NCBI RefSeq assembly: GCF_040712315.1
Contig: NC_134018.1
Location: forward strand, 17,566,835-17,630,834
Length of the DNA: 64,000 nucleotides
Direction of reading: 5' to 3'
DNA from: Castanea sativa
Taxonomy: Eukaryota; Streptophyta; Magnoliopsida; Fagales; Fagaceae
Part shown: positions 43,480 through 53,841 of the stretch, in pieces
Layout of the letters: every line of letters starts with the position of its first letter
How positions within the stretch are numbered: position 1 is the stretch's first letter
Made by a program: the position numbers and the translations under genes
Notes under the pieces: generated by a model
The model's input: the letters and a program-made list of their open reading frames with translations, nothing else
The model's database searches: none
What the model was told of the DNA's origin: nothing

Positions 43480-45435
43480 ATGGATCGGTCACAATCTCTC
43501 AATGCTCCACCATTCTTTGATGGAAGCAACTATGCTTTTTGGAAAGTTTGTATGAGGGCATTTCTTTGTTCTATAGATGAGTCTGTATGGAATTCCGTTG
43601 AATATGGGTATGTTAGACCCATAATAGCCAAGTCTGAATGAGACAAGGCAGCTCTTGCGTTGGCAAATGCCAATAGCAAAGCAATTAATGCTATATTTTA
43701 TGGTGTGTTTATTGATGAATTCCACAAGATATCACATGTGAAGACTACTAAGGAAGCTTGGACGATTTTTATGACTACCTACAAAGGTACCAAGAAGGTT
43801 AAGGACACAAAACTTCAAATGCTTACCACTCGATTTGAAGAGCTTAAGATGAGTGACGATGAGTCATTCTATTCACTCTATGGGAAGCTCAATGAAATCA
43901 TGATTGCCAAGCTCAATCTCGGTGAAAAGATTGAGGATGCTAAGTTGGTGAGAAAGATCTTAAGGTCCTTACCTTGAGCGCTATCGTGCGAAGGTTACTG
44001 CTATAGAAAAAAGCAAAGATTTGGATGAGATTAAGATTCAAGAGCTAATTGGATATCTCCAAACATATGAACTTGGACTGCCTTTTCACAAACCAAATAA
44101 ATCGCTTGCACTCAAAACCATCAATGTGAGGATGGACGACTCTTCCGAAGAAGATGATGTGGAGAAAGAAGTAGCATTTCTTGCAAAGAACTTTCGAAAA
44201 TTTCTGAAGATGAAGAATAGTGGGAAGTCTTTTAGTAAAGGAAAGTTCTCATCATCCAAAGGTGGTAGAAAGGAGTTCAAGAAGAAAGATGGGAAGGACT
44301 CTCAATCCCCCCAAGGAGTTGTGTGCTTTGAATGCAACGGGTATGGACACATCAAGAAAGAATATCCCAACTACTTGAGAGGGAAGGGTAAGGTGTTTGC
44401 CACTACTCTTAGCAACTCCGAAAACTCAAATTCAGATTCGGAAGAAGAATGTGACAGTGACGAGAACTATAGGGCTTTCATGACAATTACTTTCGTCGAA
44501 TCTAAGGATGATTTGATCAATTTGGTAAATGAACTTGGTGAGCATTCCGAGGGTGAGGAAGTTAAAGAATCAAAAGAGGAAGATATATGCCTAAATGAAG
44601 GAGAAAGCAATCTTCAAGAAGCGTATGATTCTTTGCTAGAAGATTATGGAAAATATGCCAAGGTTACTAATCATGCTGTAAGAAAGATGAAAAAGATTGA
44701 AGAAGAGCATAAGTGTACTCTTGTGCAACTTAAAGAGGCAAAATGTGAAGTAGAAGGACTCAAGGGAGAGCTAGTTGAAGCTTACTCTAAGATCAAGTTT
44801 CTAGAGCTTGAAATAATCCAAGCCAATGTCAAGGTTGAGCATATCTCCACCAAGAAACTTGACAGTGTGTTGTCGTCATAAAAATCTTCACATGACATGA
44901 CAGGTTTGGGCTATACTGGAGAAGGAAGCTCCAGCAGCGAACCGAAGAAGGAAGCTCCAGCAACGAACCGAAGAAGGAAGTAAGGTTTGTATCAGCCAAG
45001 AGTGTTGAGAAACTTAAAGAAGTGATGACTGAGACTGAGACCCCTACTGCTGAGAAAAGAACCATTGGTGTAAGACCAAAAGTTAAAGGGAAGTCATTAC
45101 TCAAAAATCAGAGGGGGCCTCAAGTGAAGCATGTGTGTCATCATTGTGGCGTTTAAGGGCACACAAGACCTAACTATTTCAAGCTACATGCACTCAAGAA
45201 AGCTGATTCCATGCATGGCCAAGAAAGTTCAAAGAAGAAACCAAAGGGAACTCAATCCTAGGGAGAAAATGAAGGACATCTCATTGGAGACGTTATGGAA
45301 ATGCTGAAAAACATCTCTTTATGCCTTGCTAGCTTCACTCCGAGGTTGGAAAGCTATGTTGGTTGTGTACCTCCATCCAAGGCTCTCATCCAAAACACTC
45401 GAAAAGTGTGGGTGAAGAAGGGTACCCATGCATGA
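43480..45435 (+). pseudogene. Sirevirus-like gag with two zinc knuckles, frameshifted
   Basis: It starts MDRSQSLNAPPFFDGSNY, the DUF4219-like N-terminus of Copia gag. A stop at 43639 follows. The UBN2 capsid region comes next (TKEAWTIFMTTYKGTKKV, LYGKLNEIMIAKLNLG). One extra base near 43974 shifts frame, and the ORF continues at 44021-44881 with DLDEIKIQELIGYLQTYEL and a first zinc knuckle, CFECNGYGHIKKEYP (44320). The acidic, coiled-coil segment that follows (EEHKCTLVQLKEAKCE) is typical of large Sirevirus gags. After more stops a second knuckle, CHHCGV-stop-GHTRPNYFKL (45140), is present. In both knuckles the last Cys is Tyr. The frame ends with KVWVKKGTHA at 45435, where pol would normally follow. 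Confidence 0.88.
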
Positions 45436-47651
45436 TTTATTTCCTATGTCCATGACTTAATTCTTTCAATGTTTAGGGTCATAGGTTTATGTATTATGTC
45501 ATGCAAAATCTTCTTGTGTCATTGCTTCCGATTCATAGCATGTTTCTTCTGCTAGCTGTTTTTGTTTTTGTCTTTGTTGATCTTACTTTTCGTGTTATGT
45601 TTTTGAGTGTATTATAAAAAATTTCAAAAACTCATAAAAATTGAAAAATCTTTAAAAAGTTTCATCGCTTGTGTTGTGTATATCACATGTGAGTTTGGCT
45701 TAGTACTTTCGTTCTAATGACGTAGTGCATTTACGAGCTTAGCTTGTTTTGTATGCACATTTATCTTTGTGGGAAAAATCTTGAAATCTATGTGTGATTG
45801 TTGTAAATCAATCTTCAAGCTTGTCATGAATGATTAATCAATAGTCTTGTTGGTCTTGATACATGCATAGACTTGTGCCTATATCTTTTCTCACATTTTT
45901 ATGTTTTTTCTTAAAGAGCTCATTAAATGTCAAATCTCAAAAAGAGATATTGAGCTGCAAAGCCATCACACATACTAGTATTTGATTAGGAAAAAGGGAA
46001 AGCGACTTGTATTGAAATGTATGGTACCTCAAAAAGCCAAAGTCTTACTCACTTTCAAAGTTGAAATATCAAAAGTTTAGGCATCAATCTCAAAATAAGA
46101 TGTACTTTGTTCAAAAATGATCATATGTTATGTTTTGTAATAGAGCCAAATGAAAAGTTTCAAAGTTATGTACTCATTCTTGTGGGAGATCATATATGTT
46201 CATTTCTGTAATTGAGATAGTCCACTTAACTTAGTACTAGTTGTGTATGACTTGATTGAATTGATCATTGAAGCTTCACTCTAGACTAAGGACTATTTCA
46301 CATTTCATACTCACACACAACACATAAGACTTTGTTCAATGAATGCTTATTTCATTTGTGTGATTGTACATGATCAAATGTGATGTGTATTCTCAATTGC
46401 TTGCCGATCAAAACCAAAAAGATTTTTGAGTATTTTATATGTTTTTGAAAATGTTTTTATACTTTCGTGCTTTAAGTTTTTGTTCAAAATGCATTTTTTG
46501 TTTTTTTCCTCAAAAATTGGTTCAAAGGCATTTTTGCGAGCAGCTCATGACTTAGAGCTACCCGCAAAAAGTGCTTAAGGGAAACTAAAAAGTCATATTT
46601 TCATCCAGAGAGTCTCGCTACTACCTCGCGAGTATTTCTCGACTAAACTCTACTCGCGAAATGGTCTTAGGCAAAAACTGGAATTTTTTCAAGTTCATAC
46701 AGAGACTTTCACAAGTGTCTTGCGATTGTGTTGCTACTAAAACCTTCTCGCAAAATCTTCTATGTGTCTCGCGACTAATCTCACGACTCTCTAACCCACA
46801 AAAAATGCATGTTTTCAGTTTTTAAGTAGCAGATGTGACATTTTTTTGAATCACTCTTTTCCCTCACTTTGTATATCTCGAACCCCTCTCAACCCAATTT
46901 TTTTTTCACTTAAACCCTATCATTTTCCAAGCAAAATCTCTGCAAACTCTCTCCAAGATATGTTTTCCTAAACATTCCTTTCATTTTTGTCTTAGATTAT
47001 GCAGAAATTTTCTTAGGGTTACAAATTTTGGGGATTTTCAAAACAAGGGTTGGGTTCATGTTTTCTAAGCAAAATTTTTTCAAATTTTAATTGGGGTGAA
47101 CCCCATTTGTTATGTTTGTGTTTGTGTTTGTGTTGATCCCATGTGGCATTCTAAGCATGTATTTAAGCAAATTTCTTTGTATTAATGCATTGTTCATTCA
47201 TGTAGAACTGTGTTGCATGCTAAGTGTTCGACAAAATGTTCAAGTGACATTTTTGGGTTGTTTTGGACTCAAATGAGTTCCAATGTTTGGGTTTACCCTT
47301 GATTAAACATACTTGACATGTTTTGATCATTGGGCGTGTCTTTTACACACTTTTAACATTTTGTGCCTCACAATGCCATGCCATGCATCATCTAGGCACA
47401 CACTATGCATCACCTGCTGCACACACATGCATCAGCACACGCACACACATGCATAGTCATTTTTTTTATGCATTGTGTTTATGTTTACATGTTTACATGT
47501 TTCAATGCTTATAACATGTTGTTTTGAGTTTATTATACTTTGTTTTAAGTTCTAATTTCTTCTATTTTTGGACTAACTTGAATCTAATCAAGTGTTTATG
47601 GTCTGTTTTGAGTTTCTATTTCTCTTTTTTTGCTTTATATCTGTTTTGCAG
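45436..47651. other. Non-coding interior of the Sirevirus-like element
   Basis: This is where pol would be. No protease, integrase or reverse transcriptase motif is visible on either strand. A piece at 45878-46076 recurs inside the 3' LTR (50539-50733). The 46850-46980 stretch looks like a leader (CTCGAACCCCTCTCAACCC, then a pyrimidine-rich stretch) and may hold the start of the transcript for the downstream ORF. Its splice acceptor is at 47651. Confidence 0.6.
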
Positions 47652-48807
47652 ATCTCTCCCACCAAGCATGTTGCTAAGAAACCATCCTCCAAGCGTGCTC
47701 GCACAGATTCTGACAACTTCAAGTCTATTGAGGCCGACATGAAGTACAATGACTTTTACAAAAGAGCAACTATTATCATGGAAATGGTTATGCAGTTAGA
47801 AACTCTTGCAAAAACTTTCATACCTGAAGTGTTCAAGGAAAGGACATGGACAAAACTGCTGAATCCAAGTGGAGTAGTGTACTCGGAGATTATCAGAGAG
47901 TTTTTCTCCAATGCTAGTGTTGAAAGGGATCATATAAACTGCTAGGTACGACACAAAGAATTTATCATCACTAGGGACAGCATTTAGGAGTTCTTAAAAG
48001 TTCGTCCTCCAACTCAACCAATCACGATACAATATGACGAGAGATTGGAATCTACTGAAGAGATGGTGAAGATACTTGATGGTACTTCTAAGAAAACCTC
48101 CATGAACACCATCCCATTCAGTCCAGAGATGAGGACTCTTGCTCATGTGATGATCAACAACTTGTACCTGGTCACTAACTTGACAACACTGTCCAAGCCA
48201 AGGACCATCTTCCTATTCGATCTCTTCACCCACAAAGAGATTGATATTTGTGATCACATCCTTCATCTTTTGAAGAAGAGCATTGAAAAGCAAAACTCCA
48301 GATCATTTCTCCCATTCCTCTCAATTATAATGGGCCCAATTGCAAAAACGAGGCTCAAACTTCTGAGTGGTCTCACTGTGGTTTAGAGGAATTATCCTAT
48401 TGGTGGTCATACAGTGACTCGAAGCACAACTTACATCAAAGGATCAAAGACTGGCACTTCTCAAATTCTAAGGGCTACTGTTCAAGATGAAGGTGGAGAC
48501 ACAAAGGATGAGATTGATTGCTTCACTTTTGCCCTAGAGACCTCAGCACATCCATCCTCTTCAGCACCTACACGAGGATCCGATCGTCTTGATCACCTTC
48601 TAGCAACGGTAGATCAAATATATGGCATGCTTGAGTCTCATGTGCATCATACCACGAAGAAATTTGCTTACCTCTAAGGTCAAATCACTGCCTTATCATC
48701 ATAGATCGAGGAAATGTCGACAGCTCATAGATCCTACTCTGAATTCGAGTTCTAGCTTCTTTGGCCATTCCGGTCAAAAAAGGGGAGAAAAGTTTAAGGG
48801 GGAGTAG
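47652..48807 (+). pseudogene. Envelope-position ORF of the Sirevirus-like element (plant transposon-protein domain-like)
   Basis: A splice acceptor (CTGTTTTGCAG, ending 47651) precedes a frame starting ISPTKHVAKKPSSKRARTD, a basic, nuclear-signal-like N-terminus. GVVYSEIIREFFSNASVE, EFIITRDSI-stop-EFLKVRPP, and TIPFSPEMRTLAHVMINNL, DLFTHKEIDICDHILH follow. The FYANA-like block and the later DL...I-x-I-x-x-I pattern resemble the 'putative plant transposon protein' domain (PF20167 from memory) found in extra ORFs of plant LTR elements. A C-terminal acidic/Ser-rich region ends near 48807. In-frame stops occur after HINC, RDSI and LTVV and in the tail. No membrane segment or signal peptide is visible, so it is not a typical envelope protein. 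Confidence 0.65.
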
Positions 48808-48827
48808 TACATTTTGAGGGGGAGATA
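48774..48827 (+). other. Repeated polypurine-like signals
   Basis: Three purine runs lie close together: AAAAAAGGGGAGAAAAG (48774), TTTAAGGGGGAGTAG (48793) and TTTTGAGGGGGAGATA (48812). Multiple polypurine tracts upstream of the 3' LTR are a described feature of Sireviruses. A fourth, terminal tract abuts the 3' LTR at 49499-49511. Confidence 0.7.
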
Positions 48828-49498
48828 CATAGAGCATAGCGGAACATAGTGTAGCACATGCACTTTTTAGATCTTTTAGCTAATTTTTGTTGTGGTTTAG
48901 TTGTTTACTTGCTTATGCCATAGTCTAGAACTCTTTTATTTACATTGCTTTTCTTTAGAAAGCTTTAAGTATTTTGATTTAAATTCAATTTTATATTTAG
49001 TAGTTTGTGTTTAACTCATTGCTTTGTAGCATTTTTTTGTACTTATAGTTTATCTTGAATACTACACTTTTGTGCCCTTTGTTGGATCTTGTATCCTTAA
49101 TGTGAATACTTTGGTATTTTGCATTGGTTAAGTGTTTTGGAAATGCAATTGATTTTTGCTTCGCACTTAATTGCATTGCGTGTCCGGATAATTGTTTATT
49201 AGTTAAATGATCATTGTAGTCATTCCGTAAACATTGTTCTTGTATGATCAAGTTATGCTTCATAATTTATATATTGTTGTTTACCTTGATCGCATTATAC
49301 TTGCTCTTATACGTACCTTTGTATTCAACTTGTCATAAGCTTAATGAAAGTTTTGTTTGTGTGCGAGTGTTTTAGGATACAGGTGTATTCGTGCAAGTGC
49401 ATCATAGCTTCTAGATTAAGTGTGAGTGAGTTTTGCCACTGTTCCCAAACTCATGTTAAGTCTAGAGTCTGTTATAGGGTGTTTTGTCATGAAATAGC
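48828..49498. other. 3' non-coding region of the Sirevirus-like element
   Basis: T-rich sequence between the internal and terminal polypurine tracts. No ORF or repeat is recognised. Confidence 0.6.
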
Positions 49499-49511
49499 TA
49501 AAGGGGGAGAT
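49499..49511 (+). other. Terminal polypurine tract
   Basis: TAAAGGGGGAGAT lies directly before the 3' LTR start (TGTAAAG, 49512) and marks its inner border. Confidence 0.85.
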
Positions 49512-51496
49512 TGTAAAGTTGTGATTTACAACTATTTTGTGTTGGCTTTAATTCTGTGCCAAATTTGATTGTAATTTTTTTCAATCTTTTATACCCTGTA
49601 TTTATTGTGGGACTTTATTGTAAGGGTTGTGTGATAGAGAGAGAAAGTGTGAAGATTCAAGCATTTGAAGACAGAAGATTTCTCGCGGGTAGTTCGCAAC
49701 TAAGCATCTTGTGAAGTGATGCATGTGCCTTGCACATGACTGGAATGCGAAGAGTTATGACAGATGGTGATAGCTGGTTTTCGTAAGTGTCTTGCATGAA
49801 AGTTCAAAAGGCATGTAAAACACTTATGAATGTTTAGACTCCCAATTAACAAATTACCAATTCAAGCTTAATATCAAACAAAGTATGTGCGGAAGATGAA
49901 TATAAGCTTATAACAGAATTGATAAACAATCTAAACCAAATAAAATCACATCTACAGCAAAAATTAAATGGCAAAGATTAAGGGAAGAGAGATGCAAACA
50001 CAAGGACAACACAACAATGTGTTATCAAAGAGGAAATCAAAGCCCTCGGCGTAAAACCTCTCCGCCGCCCTCCAAGCGGTCAATAATCCACTAAAGAATG
50101 TAGTTGAGATACATGGACAATAGAAGACCCTCCAAGCCTAATCTACCTAGTGTACCTAAGCCCTCCAAGCTCCTCCTCCAATGAGGTTGCACTGAACCTA
50201 TTTCTTTTTTAGCTTATCGGATTCCGCTATAGCCCATAGGATCAAACAATATGAAATTGGTCCCTTCTTAACTACTTCCCAAAGCACCAAACAACCTTCT
50301 CACAAATATGAGTATGGTGAGAAAATGTTTTGGTAATGTACCTCTCAAGGATGTAACAATGGAGAGGAAAAGTGTAGAGGAATTTGAAGAGTCTCTATGT
50401 GAAGATTGTGGATAAGTCAATCTTATTTTTCTCTAGGGTTTCTCTCTCGAAATTCTCCCTCAAAGCTCTCTACATTTCGTGGGTATAAGGGGTATTTATA
50501 CTAGAGAGAGAGAGGAATGCGAAGAGTCAGTTTTTCCCACCTATATCTTTTCCCACTCTTTTATGTTTTTGCTTAAAGAGCTCAACCAATGTAAATCTCA
50601 AAATGAAAAGAGATAATGAGCTATAAAAGTCGTTGCACATAATAGTATTCGACTAGGAAAAAGGGAAAATGACTTATATGAAGTTGTATGATGCCCAAAA
50701 AGCCAAAGGCTTTTTCATAAAATTGAAATATAAAAAATAGTCTATTTTGTTGTTTTGTCCTACCTGCTCTACTACATCCTCAAACACACTATATATACCA
50801 TCATTACCCACATATTGAGTAGAGAGCTTTTCAGAAGAGAAAACCCTAGCCTTAACCCTTGAGAGTGTGAGATTGTTATACCCACAATTCTAGACACAAT
50901 CCATTGTGGTTTTTCTCTACTCCTACCTCTCTATTTCTATATCCTTGAGAGGTTGATAGCCCAAACACCTATCACACCCATATTAAGTGTCTAGTGAGTT
51001 TTGGTGCTACTGGGAAGTATTGAAAGAAGCCAAGCTTTGGCGGATGCAATCGGGCACATTGTGGGATCCGGAAAGCTAGACAAGACACGGTTTTGAGAAG
51101 CCTTGTTGGAGTAGGAGCTTGAAGGGCTTAGGTGCATTGGGTAGACTAGGCTTGGAGGGTCGTTTGATATTTGTGTATCCCAACTTATTGTCTAGTAGAT
51201 CGATTTATCGCTTGGAGGGCGGTGGAGAGGTTTTTCGCCGAGTTCTTCGGTTTCCTTTTCGATAACACATCGACGTGTTATCTTGTGTTTGCATCTCTTT
51301 TCCCTACTCTTTTAGCTTTCATTTTACTGTTGTGTTTTGTTGAATATGGCTTAGCTTAGAGTAGTTTTATTGTTTGTTCGCTCGTATTTACTCTTGTTTC
51401 CGCACTTAGATAAATTAGAGTAAAATCAACTAAGTCATAATTTTTAATTTGGGGTCTAAACAAGCTCTTGTGTTTTAACACAAATCCGAGCTTTCA
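49512..51496 (+). repeat. 3' LTR of the Sirevirus-like element, interrupted
   Basis: 49512-49796 and about 50736-51496 match the 5' LTR in order. Between them lies a 0.94-kb insert (next entry). About 35 bp of the LTR, the GGGTAAGGCCTTCCCGCGAG region, is missing at the insertion point. It ends CGAGCTTTCA, followed by TGGAT. Confidence 0.9.
49797..50735 (-). mobile_element. Chimeric insert: inverted LTR plus internal fragment
   Basis: It starts TGAAAGTTC, the minus-strand end of an LTR of the same family. From 49797 to about 50520 it reads that LTR in reverse, with CCTCTCCGCCGCCCTCCAAG (50060) as a landmark also found at 62930. From about 50539 to 50733 it reads, in plus orientation, a piece homologous to the internal region at 45878-46076. 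The host LTR then resumes. The LTR part is 3'-truncated and no 5-bp target duplication flanks the block, so it is not a simple solo-LTR insertion. Confidence 0.75.
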
Positions 51497-53034
51497 TGGA
51501 TGATGGACCCTTCTAGCATCTTCGTCCGTGAAAGTGATAGCTTGTTCATTTGCCACCTCAATTCTTGGTGGTCGTCTAGAGAGTTGGACATTTTGTACCA
51601 CCTTCAAATACGTCTTCCTTGACTTGGACGATCGTCCTATCGCAGTTCCTCCTACAATGACCTTTATTTCTCGAAGTGAGGGTCGTGATGGTTCTTCTAC
51701 TTTTCCTTTCATTGGCAACCTTTCGTCCTTGTGATCTTATCCAAGAAATTTCCTCAGCTTTCCTTGTCTTATGAGATTCTCAATCTGTTGCTTCAATCAT
51801 AGCACTTGTTCGTGTCATGCCTGTGGTCCCTATGGAAGCGGCAATACTTATTCTTATTATGCTTATTAGGATCTCCCTTCATCTTCTTTGGCCACTTCAA
51901 AGATGGATCGTCCTTGATCTGCATGAGAACTTGATCAAGTGGCATGTTTAAGGGTGTATAATGTAGATTTTGTCTTGAGGACGAACTCGCGTTTTTGCTA
52001 TCTCTATCCTTCTTATCCCCTGTCCAGGCTTTCTTTGGACAAGGACCTTGTTTGGTATGATGTGGGAAATCTGCTTCCATCCGTTTTACCTTTTGGCTCT
52101 TCTTAGCAATGATCGCATCTTCAGCATTCATGAAGTTTTGGGCCGAATGGACGAATTCAGCCATAGTTTATGGCTCTTGATCATAGAGCTTATGGACGAA
52201 TAAATTTGAAGTAACTCCATTGTGGAAGGCTGCTAACAATAGTTTATCATCCATCTCGTCTATCGTCAAGGCTTCTCTATTGAAGCGAGTGATGAAGGAC
52301 CGCAAGTTTTCATTATCTCCTTGCTCTATACTCAGCAGGTTGGATGAGGAGCGCTTGTGCCTTTGACCTCCAATGAAGTTGTTAACAAACAACTTACTCA
52401 ACTCCTTAAAGGAACTAACTGTATTTGGAGGTATCTTGCTAAACCACACTCGAGTTGGCCCCTTAAGGGTGGTAGGAAAGGCCCTACACATTATCTCATG
52501 TAGAACTCCTTGAAGGTGCATTGTGGTCTTGAAGCTAGCTATGTGATCACATGGGTCACGCGTTCCATCATACGAGTCCAACGCAGGCATCTTGAACTTG
52601 GAAGGCAAATGATGACTATTGATAGATGCTATGAAAGGGGAATCAGTTCAATGAACTAAGTCATCTACATGATTTATCCTTCTCATATTTTCCCTCATCT
52701 CGTCCATGACTCTCCTCATTTGATCCATCTCTTTCTCCAAGTGTGGTACCCTGCGTGAAACGGTACCCTTTGAGTGATTTTCACGCTCAACGTTTTCTGC
52801 TTCTCTAGCTTCTTGACTCTGAGCTTGCCCTTCCACACACCATCCATGATGATCCCTGACTTGGTTGATCTCCTAAGTTAACTCTTGATTTTGACGAGTA
52901 AACTCCGCCATGGCGACTACCATGGATTGCATTTGTTGGACAGAAGGTAATTGCATAGTAGGTGCGAACTGTTGAGTGCGATTTGGGTGGCTGGAAGCAT
53001 TTCCACTCTCTTGGTGGCTTGGACTAGTGCCCAT
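51497..53034 (-). pseudogene. Gypsy gag of the second Tat element
   Basis: One minus-strand frame starts MGTSPSHQESGN (53034). It contains a coiled region (RRVPHLEKEMDQMRRVMDE), then the Retrotrans_gag core: LPSKFKMPALDSYDGTRDP, FPTTLKGPTRVWFSKIPPN, LLSIEQGDNENLRSFITRF, and LLAAFHNGVTSNLFVHKL. After a stop at 52165 it continues to YCRFHRDHRHDTNKCYD, the knuckle-like C/H motif of Tat gags. Further stops lie at 52870, 52645 and 51790. A frameshifted remainder (51718-51497) ends in TFTDEDARRVHHP at the nested insertion. Confidence 0.9.
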
Positions 53035-53100
53035 TGATCTTTTTCGGACAATGCAGCCTTTTGTCAAAGAAAGATAAATTGCCAATCACAAATTCAACTT

Positions 53101-53119
53101 CCTCACAAACAACGCTAAC
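53101..53119 (-). other. Candidate primer binding region of the second Gypsy element
   Basis: Next to the 5' LTR the minus strand reads GTTAGCGTTGTTTGTGAGG. It sits where the primer site should be and loosely resembles the TGGCGCCGT-type site of Tat elements, but it has diverged. The tRNA cannot be assigned. Confidence 0.4.
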
Positions 53120-53738
53120 TGATGATGCATAGAAAATCAATAGGCTAAATGCTCTGGGTTTCAACGGGCTTTGAGTTATTTGGAAGGCCTGAAAAGAAAG
53201 AAACACACAACCAAAGGAGACCGGGGTGAACCGGCTAAGAACCCTTCGATGCTTAAGTCAGATTTCTCTCTTGAACTCAGGATTTCCAACCTGGTGAGTG
53301 GTAAAAACGTACCTTGAATTGATATGGCTGGGTCCTTTTATAGTGAGTTTTAGAGTGGTTACTTTTTTGGTAACTTCCCCAATGTGGGTGAAAATTAGAA
53401 GGTTTAGACTTAACTTCTATAACTGCTATGAGAAGTTAAGAACTTAGTGGGAAGTTAGGGCGAAGAATAAGGAATTCACCCCACTTCAGAATAGTAGAAT
53501 GTGGTCTGAATTATAAACTTTGGGTAGAAATTCACTCTGAAAATCTATAAGTGTTGGGTGGTCATCTAGGTCACTTCATGAGCTGGACGACCCTTCTGGT
53601 CTTGGACGACCTCTTCGAAGGCACTTATAAACTAAACCTTCGTTATGACCTTGGACGTACAATATTATGGGTGGATGATTCTTCCTTGGACGACTTGATG
53701 AATGAATTGGAGATAGGCTAGTTTTTTGTTCACTTTCA
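53120..53738 (-). repeat. 5' LTR of the second Gypsy element
   Basis: It is 619 bp and begins TGATGATGC and ends TTCACTTTCA on the plus strand. It is followed by AAGAT, the target duplication. Confidence 0.93.
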
Positions 53739-53813
53739 AAGATAATAACAAAAAACAATAATTATAATGAAGTTCAAACATGTAACATAGCAATTCTTGA
53801 TTATATAAGAAGA

Positions 53814-53841
53814 CTAGTCGCCAACTCGTGCGGTGCACGGA
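53814..53841 (-). mobile_element. Probable Helitron 3' end
   Basis: On the minus strand a hairpin (CGTGC ACC GCACG, 53827-53839) is followed after about 9 bases by CTAG (53817-53814) and then T, the layout of a Helitron 3' terminus. The element would extend to the right. Its 5' end cannot be located before the LTR at 55395. Confidence 0.5.

Larger units (their letters stand above)
42340..51496 (+). mobile_element. Sirevirus-like Copia retrotransposon lacking pol, nested in Gypsy
   Basis: Target duplication TGGAT (42335-42339 and 51497-51501) flanks a 1072-bp 5' LTR and a 3' LTR expanded to 1985 bp by an insertion. An iMet-type primer site (TGGTATCAAAGC, 43414) follows the 5' LTR. The interior holds a Copia gag (43480-45435), then over 2 kb of non-coding sequence, then an ORF in the envelope position (47652-48807). 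Several AAGGGGGAG-type polypurine signals follow before the 3' LTR. Large size, repeated polypurine tracts and an extra 3' ORF are features of the Sirevirus group, as I recall them. No protease, integrase or reverse transcriptase is present, so it depended on enzymes supplied by a relative. Confidence 0.9.
34564..53738 (-). mobile_element. Second Ty3/Gypsy retrotransposon, Tat lineage, with nested insertion
   Basis: LTRs of 620 and 619 bp (34564-35183 and 53120-53738) are flanked by a perfect target duplication AAGAT (34559-34563 and 53739-53743). On the minus strand, gag (53034-51736) is separated from protease by a 9.16-kb Sirevirus-like element (42340-51496). Broken protease, reverse transcriptase, RNase H, second RNase H and integrase follow (42339-38699), then an antisense ORF on the plus strand. 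Without the insert the element would be about 10 kb. LTRs differ at roughly 50 positions (about 92% identity), so it is older than the first Gypsy element. All coding parts are decayed. Confidence 0.95.
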
